Assembly: GCA_022799355.1 (NCBI GenBank)
Contig: JAAWOG010000003.1
Span: 1-64,000 of the forward strand
Length of the DNA stretch: 64,000 nucleotides
Origin: Lachnospiraceae bacterium
Lineage (GTDB): Bacteria > Bacillota > Clostridia > Lachnospirales > Lachnospiraceae
Reading direction: 5' to 3'
The stretch's first letter is position 1, and every line of letters begins with the position of its first letter. Shown piece by piece: positions 59,650 through 64,000 of this stretch. The position numbers and the translations under genes were made by a program. The notes beneath the pieces were generated by a model. That model did no database searches, was not told the DNA's origin, and saw nothing but the letters and a program-made list of their open reading frames with translations.

Positions 59650-60132
59650 TCACTTCTCCTGTCCCTGTGTTCTCCCCCGCCCGCCGTCAAGTAAGTACCT
59701 AAGGCTCTCCCGCCCCCGCTGCATTCTCTTTTTTACCGCATTCGACGTTATCCCCAGCATCTGCGCGATTTCAGCCACCTTATACCCCTCGATATAATGC
59801 AGATAGACAACTTCCTTCAACTTATCCGGCAGATTCATCAGTTCCGTCAGCACCTCACTCTGCTCCTGAAATTCACAGTATTCTTCCACATCCGTATACT
59901 GCACCTCTGGGTGCCTGCTCCTGCCTCTGTGCATATCCCTGCACCGGTTCGCCGCCACTTTAATCAGCCAGGCTTTTTCATGTTCCCTGTCCCGAAATCC
60001 CGAAGTGCGCTCCATATATCTGCAGAACGTATCCTGCACCGCATCCTGAGCATCCTGCTCATCGCACAGCATGACAAGGCATATCCTGAAAAGCATGTCC
60101 CCGTACCTCATAACGGCCTCTTCCACCGTCAT
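59650..60132 (-). CDS. ECF-type sigma-70 family RNA polymerase sigma factor
   Basis: A sigma factor of about 160 residues. Region 2 (about 2-70) contains YGDMLFRICLVMLCDEQDAQ and AVQDTFCRYM. Region 4 (about 100-155) contains LKEVVYLHYIEGYKVAEIAQ and a recognition helix TSNAVKKRMQRGRE. It lacks regions 1.1 and 3, as expected for the ECF group. The ATG at 60132 is preceded by GGAGG with an 8-base gap and is preferred over the GTG at 60141. It is followed by the membrane protein at 58308, its likely partner. The target promoters are unknown. Confidence 0.92.
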   Translation of the reverse strand: MTVEEAVMRYGDMLFRICLVMLCDEQDAQDAVQDTFCRYMERTSGFRDREHEKAWLIKVAANRCRDMHRGRSRHPEVQYTDVEEYCEFQEQSEVLTELMNLPDKLKEVVYLHYIEGYKVAEIAQMLGITSNAVKKRMQRGRESLRYLLDGGRGRTQGQEK

Positions 60133-60343
60133 ATCCGCCACCTCCGTTCATCCCTTTTTTGTTCCTCTGAACTCCTCTTCACATATAACACGCATATGAT
60201 ATACAAAAGGTGCCATATTTATCTGAAAATATTTTATAGCACAAATGACGTAAAAGTGGTAAAGTAAAAGCAGCAGACAGCACGCTCCATGGCTGTCCGC
60301 CGCTTAACAAAACTTTCATATTTCATAAAGGAAACATACAACT

Positions 60344-61066
60344 ATGCCATACATGACGTTCCCACAGCTCAAATATTCCGCAATGGCGCGCATAAAACCT
60401 GTTATGCGCATACTGACCGGCACCGCCGCCGCTTTTTGGGGGCTCAGCCTGATGGTCAGGCAACTCTCCTCCGCCTCCTTTCTTTTCACGGACCTGCTCC
60501 TGCCGCAGGTAGTTTTTTATTCTCTGTTTGCACTGCCGGCAGGCATTTTATTTCGGATGCTGCATATTGGCTTTTGCTTTTTGATGCTCAAGTTATACTG
60601 TGGGCGCCCCATCGCCGTCTCCGACCTGTTTTATGCATTTACGGCGCAGACAAAAACCGCCCTCCGATTATCCCTTGTCATGGCGGCTTTTCATGTGGTG
60701 CCAATGATTCCTTTTACCGTATTTTCAATGAAATACACCGGCACCATGCATGATATGGATTTAGCCATTGCGCTGTTTTGTTATACCCCCGCCCTTGTGC
60801 TGAAGACAATGCTGAACCTGATCTATTCCCAGGCTGTTTACCTGATGCTGGACTTTCCCGCCTGTCCCGTAAAACAGTTGCTGAGGGACAGCCGCCTTCT
60901 TATGCAGGGACATAAAGGCAGGCTGTTCTATATTCAGGTCTGCATGCTTCCCTTTATACTGTTTATCGGCGTCTGCACCTGCGGCATCGGCATGTTGTGG
61001 ATTACGCCTTTCATCTATGCAGTGCAGACGGAGTTTTATCTGGATCTGGTGACGAATCGGCATTAG
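60344..61066 (+). CDS. DUF975 family membrane protein
   Basis: The 240-residue protein has five to six membrane segments and the DUF975 mark QLLRDSRLLMQGHKGRLFYIQ, followed by a Cys-containing helix (FIGVCTCGIGMLWI) and YAVQTEFYLDLV at the end. The role is unknown. Its last 56 bases overlap the 3' end of the convergent repeat-protein gene. AAAGGA lies 11 bases before the ATG. Confidence 0.82.
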   Translation: MPYMTFPQLKYSAMARIKPVMRILTGTAAAFWGLSLMVRQLSSASFLFTDLLLPQVVFYSLFALPAGILFRMLHIGFCFLMLKLYCGRPIAVSDLFYAFTAQTKTALRLSLVMAAFHVVPMIPFTVFSMKYTGTMHDMDLAIALFCYTPALVLKTMLNLIYSQAVYLMLDFPACPVKQLLRDSRLLMQGHKGRLFYIQVCMLPFILFIGVCTCGIGMLWITPFIYAVQTEFYLDLVTNRH

Positions 61067-64000
61067 TGCCAATCTTCACAATCGCAGGCACCGCCGCAGC
61101 GACTTCGTCCTTTGACTTATATTCACGTTTCTCGATATACCCATAGGAGTTGTAGCTATATTCCACTGCGGCGTTTTTTCCGTCCAGATAATTCGTAGGT
61201 TCATCATTTTCATCGTAGTATGTCTCTCTTCTCAACTGTCCCAATTCATTATACCTCCGCCTGTATATCGCATATCCTTCTCCTTTTGGCACAATATATT
61301 TATCATCTTCATCATAGTATTTTGTCTCTGTCCAATAATTATTTTCATACGTATATTCCACTTTTGCATAGCCCAGCTCCTTATGAATCTCCAATATCCT
61401 TGTATCACCGCCCTTTGGATCGTTTTTGCGATATTCCCTTTTTATCTCATGTCCATAAACATCATAAACCATAAATACTTCGGCTATTCCGCTGTCTTTA
61501 CATTCTGCTACTTTACCATTTTCTCCCCAGTACCATATATAGGTATTATCACCATTTTCCTCATAATAATATGAAATACCCGTACAGTCATTTTCAGGAT
61601 TGAGCGCACGAATCCAATCCTTATCATAATTCCAATAAAACTCACCCGTTTTTTGTCCAAATGCATCATATTTATAAATAACATATGCATATCCTGTGTC
61701 ATTGCGTATGGTCAATTCATTCTCTAAATCATAATACCAGATTTCCTTCTGGTGCTCTTCTTCACTATAACTGAACTTACAATACGCATATCCCCCTTCC
61801 TTCCTCATAACAGGCTCATCCGCCGCATTAAAATAAGACTCCTTACTCATTCTGCCAAGCTTATCATACTCCCACTTTGTCTGCGCATAACCGAGCTCCT
61901 CCCGCACCACAGGCATACCTCCCACATCCAGATATACTTCTTTTATCTTATTGTTAAAATGATCAAACTCACATCTGATCTGCGCATACCCCAGATCCTT
62001 CCACATCATGGGATTTCCATCCGCCCCGATGCACTGAAACTCCGTCTGATTCTCCCTTTCATCATACCCAAACCGCCTTCCGGCACATTGATAATCCTTA
62101 TGGAATATCGGATTTCCTTCCGTATCATAATAATCCTCTCCGATCTGTTTCCCATACTCGTCATATTCATACCGTATAATCGCATATCCGGCATCACTGC
62201 GGAGTTTTAAGTTGCCCTGTCCGTCAAAATAACGCCGCTCCACGCATTTACCGTTCTCATAGACAAACTCAGCAGATGTATTCCCGCCTTTTTTCCATGT
62301 GACAGGATTTCCCTCCGCGTCATAATAGGACACCCCGACTTCATTACCGCACTCATCGCGCTCCATACTTACATGGGCATATCCCAGGTCCCGGCAAATG
62401 ATAATATCTCCATCCGGTCCCAGATAATAGCCGTCTGTCCAATTTCCCCGTTCATCATATTCATACTCTTTGCCTGCACAATAATATTCACTGCTGACGA
62501 TCGGCTCATAATCCGGTCCATAGTAAACTTCCGCCGTGCACTGCCCATATTTGTCATATTCGTACCGCACGATTGCATATCCCTTTTCACCATGTATCAC
62601 AGGATTACCTCCGGCATCCAGATATTTTGTTTCTACTACCCTGCCATTTACAAATTTCTCCTCATAAGCCGCAAAGCCATATTTTTTATAAGTCGCCGAT
62701 ACCGGTATATCATCGTCGGATTCAGGACAGGATGCATAATAGAATTCCTTCACCAGATTTCCCTGAGTGTCATATGCTTTCTGAATATGTAAGATGCCCA
62801 AATCTCTCCTGACGATATACTCTTCTTCCATACCCGAATAAAAAACATCCGTCTCCTGCCCTCTCCCTTCTCTTTGTCCCAGATAAAAAATATCCGTCCT
62901 ATATCCTCTCTCATCATATTTATATACAAACCCGGCGCACGAATACTCTGTGCTGATCACGGATTCCCCATGTGTCCCGGTATAAAAAACCCTCTCTTCC
63001 TGTCCCCATTCATCATAATCGTATTCCACCCTGGCATAGCCTGAATCTTTCCTGAGTACAAGCTCGCCTTCTTCCCTTGCTCTATCTATACCTTCCCTTC
63101 CATCCTCCACGGAACCTTCTGTCTTCTCATATGCCATATCCACCTGTTTTCTCACATTGCGGATAATATAATACTCAGCGCTCTTCAGCCTTCCCTTCTC
63201 ATCATAGTCATTTTTATAATAGCTGTAACCGCCCTCTTTATCGACTGCGGGCTTCCCAAAAATATCAAAGTAAGCTTCCCGCTTCTTATTCCCAATCCCC
63301 TCCTCATCATACTCCATCACCGCCTGCGCATATCCCAGATCACGGCGTACCATCAGATTCCCGTCCACCCCAAGATAACCCGCGTATACTTTATTCCCCC
63401 ATTCATCATACTCGAACTGAAAACCGGCACAGTGGTATTTTGTACTGACCACAGGTTTTAATTCTTCGGAGGCATCATAATAAGACTGCGTGATGCGCTG
63501 CCCATATTCATCATACTTATTTTTCAGGACCGCATACCCCTCATCCGCCCTCTGTGTCAGCCTGCCCTTTTTATCATAATATCTGCCCTCTGTCCATCTC
63601 GCATTCTCATATTTATCTACATAAGATGCATAGCCGCCCTTCTTCCAGACCGCCGGCTTTCCTTTCGTATCAAAATAGGATTCCGACACCTTATTCCCGA
63701 CACTGTCATACCCTATCGTCATCTGTGCATATCCCAGATCCCGGCGCATCATCATTTTTCCGTCCGTATCCAGATAATGTACATGCGTTTTCTTCCCCGC
63801 CTCATCATATCCGGACACAAACCCGGCACAATGATATTTCGTACTGATTACAGGCGCATAGTTCTCATCATAGTATTTTTCACTGATCCTGTTGCCGTAT
63901 TCGTCATATTCGTTTTCAATGACAGCATAACCCGCATCATTCCGCGATATCAGCATACCATCCGCCCCATAATATTCGCCTTTTACCCATTTCCCGTTTT
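61011..64000 (-). CDS. Giant YD/RHS-like repeat protein (N-terminus beyond window)
   Basis: At least 995 residues are visible and the frame is open to base 64000, so the start lies outside. Nearly the whole length is made of repeats of about 24-26 residues, with a core GYA-x4-YDE-x-G followed by YYD-x2-G-x-P. They are arranged in four-module blocks of about 100 residues marked by a CAGF or CAGR motif and by RRDLGYAQ. The C-terminus ends with a non-repeat tail rich in Ala, Pro and Asp. The pattern is like YD/RHS wrapping repeats, but I see no toxin domain or core hyperconserved region. The tail overlaps the convergent DUF975 gene by 56 bases. Function unknown. It is likely secreted or surface-exposed. 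Confidence 0.75.
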   Translation of the reverse strand, partial: NGKWVKGEYYGADGMLISRNDAGYAVIENEYDEYGNRISEKYYDENYAPVISTKYHCAGFVSGYDEAGKKTHVHYLDTDGKMMMRRDLGYAQMTIGYDSVGNKVSESYFDTKGKPAVWKKGGYASYVDKYENARWTEGRYYDKKGRLTQRADEGYAVLKNKYDEYGQRITQSYYDASEELKPVVSTKYHCAGFQFEYDEWGNKVYAGYLGVDGNLMVRRDLGYAQAVMEYDEEGIGNKKREAYFDIFGKPAVDKEGGYSYYKNDYDEKGRLKSAEYYIIRNVRKQVDMAYEKTEGSVEDGREGIDRAREEGELVLRKDSGYARVEYDYDEWGQEERVFYTGTHGESVISTEYSCAGFVYKYDERGYRTDIFYLGQREGRGQETDVFYSGMEEEYIVRRDLGILHIQKAYDTQGNLVKEFYYASCPESDDDIPVSATYKKYGFAAYEEKFVNGRVVETKYLDAGGNPVIHGEKGYAIVRYEYDKYGQCTAEVYYGPDYEPIVSSEYYCAGKEYEYDERGNWTDGYYLGPDGDIIICRDLGYAHVSMERDECGNEVGVSYYDAEGNPVTWKKGGNTSAEFVYENGKCVERRYFDGQGNLKLRSDAGYAIIRYEYDEYGKQIGEDYYDTEGNPIFHKDYQCAGRRFGYDERENQTEFQCIGADGNPMMWKDLGYAQIRCEFDHFNNKIKEVYLDVGGMPVVREELGYAQTKWEYDKLGRMSKESYFNAADEPVMRKEGGYAYCKFSYSEEEHQKEIWYYDLENELTIRNDTGYAYVIYKYDAFGQKTGEFYWNYDKDWIRALNPENDCTGISYYYEENGDNTYIWYWGENGKVAECKDSGIAEVFMVYDVYGHEIKREYRKNDPKGGDTRILEIHKELGYAKVEYTYENNYWTETKYYDEDDKYIVPKGEGYAIYRRRYNELGQLRRETYYDENDEPTNYLDGKNAAVEYSYNSYGYIEKREYKSKDEVAAAVPAIVKIGTNADSSPDPDKTPSALHR

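Noticed and set aside
59559..59690. Extended start of the sigma partner gene
   Set aside because: Low-complexity Arg/Asp-rich codons that overlap the sigma gene, and no ribosome site.
1..64000. tRNA, rRNA, intact insertion sequences, prophage genes
   Set aside because: None recognised on either strand by reading for conserved motifs. A tRNAscan and ISfinder-type search would be needed to exclude them.

Overview
The window looks like a chromosomal segment of a Gram-positive Clostridia bacterium, most likely a Lachnospiraceae-type gut or rumen anaerobe. The grounds are family-level and come from reading the sequence: four-component sugar uptake clusters with LacI regulators and no local ATPase, many lipoboxed binding proteins, ECF-type vitamin transporters under TPP and BirA control, a tig-clpP-clpX-engB block, and Shine-Dalgarno sites of the AGGAGG type. 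No rRNA, tRNA, CRISPR array or intact insertion sequence was recognised. Genus cannot be fixed from the sequence alone.

Layout. 1-1629: start of a sugar-binding lipoprotein and a divergent LacI regulator sharing two matching operators. 1635-3581: CPBP protease and a TPP riboswitch driving thiT. 3624-5456: AlbA_2-type ATP-binding regulator with an in-frame 21-bp minisatellite. 5604-18498: one long minus-strand locus holding two small acidic lipoproteins, three large lipoproteins that fuse an Asp-box propeller-like half to a solute-binding half, two MalF/MalG-type permeases and a HlyD-like adaptor. 18794-20457: an AT-richer two-gene insert with a DUF4365-like protein. 20612-22579: two-component system 1. 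Its own promoter and two promoters of the lipoprotein locus share the same 11-bp direct repeat at the same distance from the -10 box, so the insert appears to split a regulator from its target locus.

22604-32908: malQ-lacI, a metallo-hydrolase, a MITE-like element, a CUT1 sugar importer with a GH28-like enzyme, and a divergent GH43 xylosidase/arabinofuranosidase. 32977-36369: two paralogous aromatic-acid-exporter-type proteins, bioY behind a BirA operator, and a DUF1284 protein. 36388-40940: a VanY-type D,D-carboxypeptidase and two-component system 2 with a third membrane protein. Again the carboxypeptidase and regulator promoters share a phased repeat. 41101-47149: second CUT1 importer with its LacI regulator and a second malQ.

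47234-55146: housekeeping block (AI-2E-type permease, engB, clpX, clpP, tig, tex). 55338-64000: Rpn-type nuclease, GH32 fructosidase, an ECF sigma factor with a membrane partner, a DUF975 membrane protein, and a giant YD/RHS-like repeat protein that runs off the right edge.

The best candidate for an undescribed system is the 5604-22579 locus: a two-component system that appears to control propeller/binding-protein fusion lipoproteins, importer-type permeases and a HlyD adaptor. Its function is not evident from sequence. Everything about ligands is inference.
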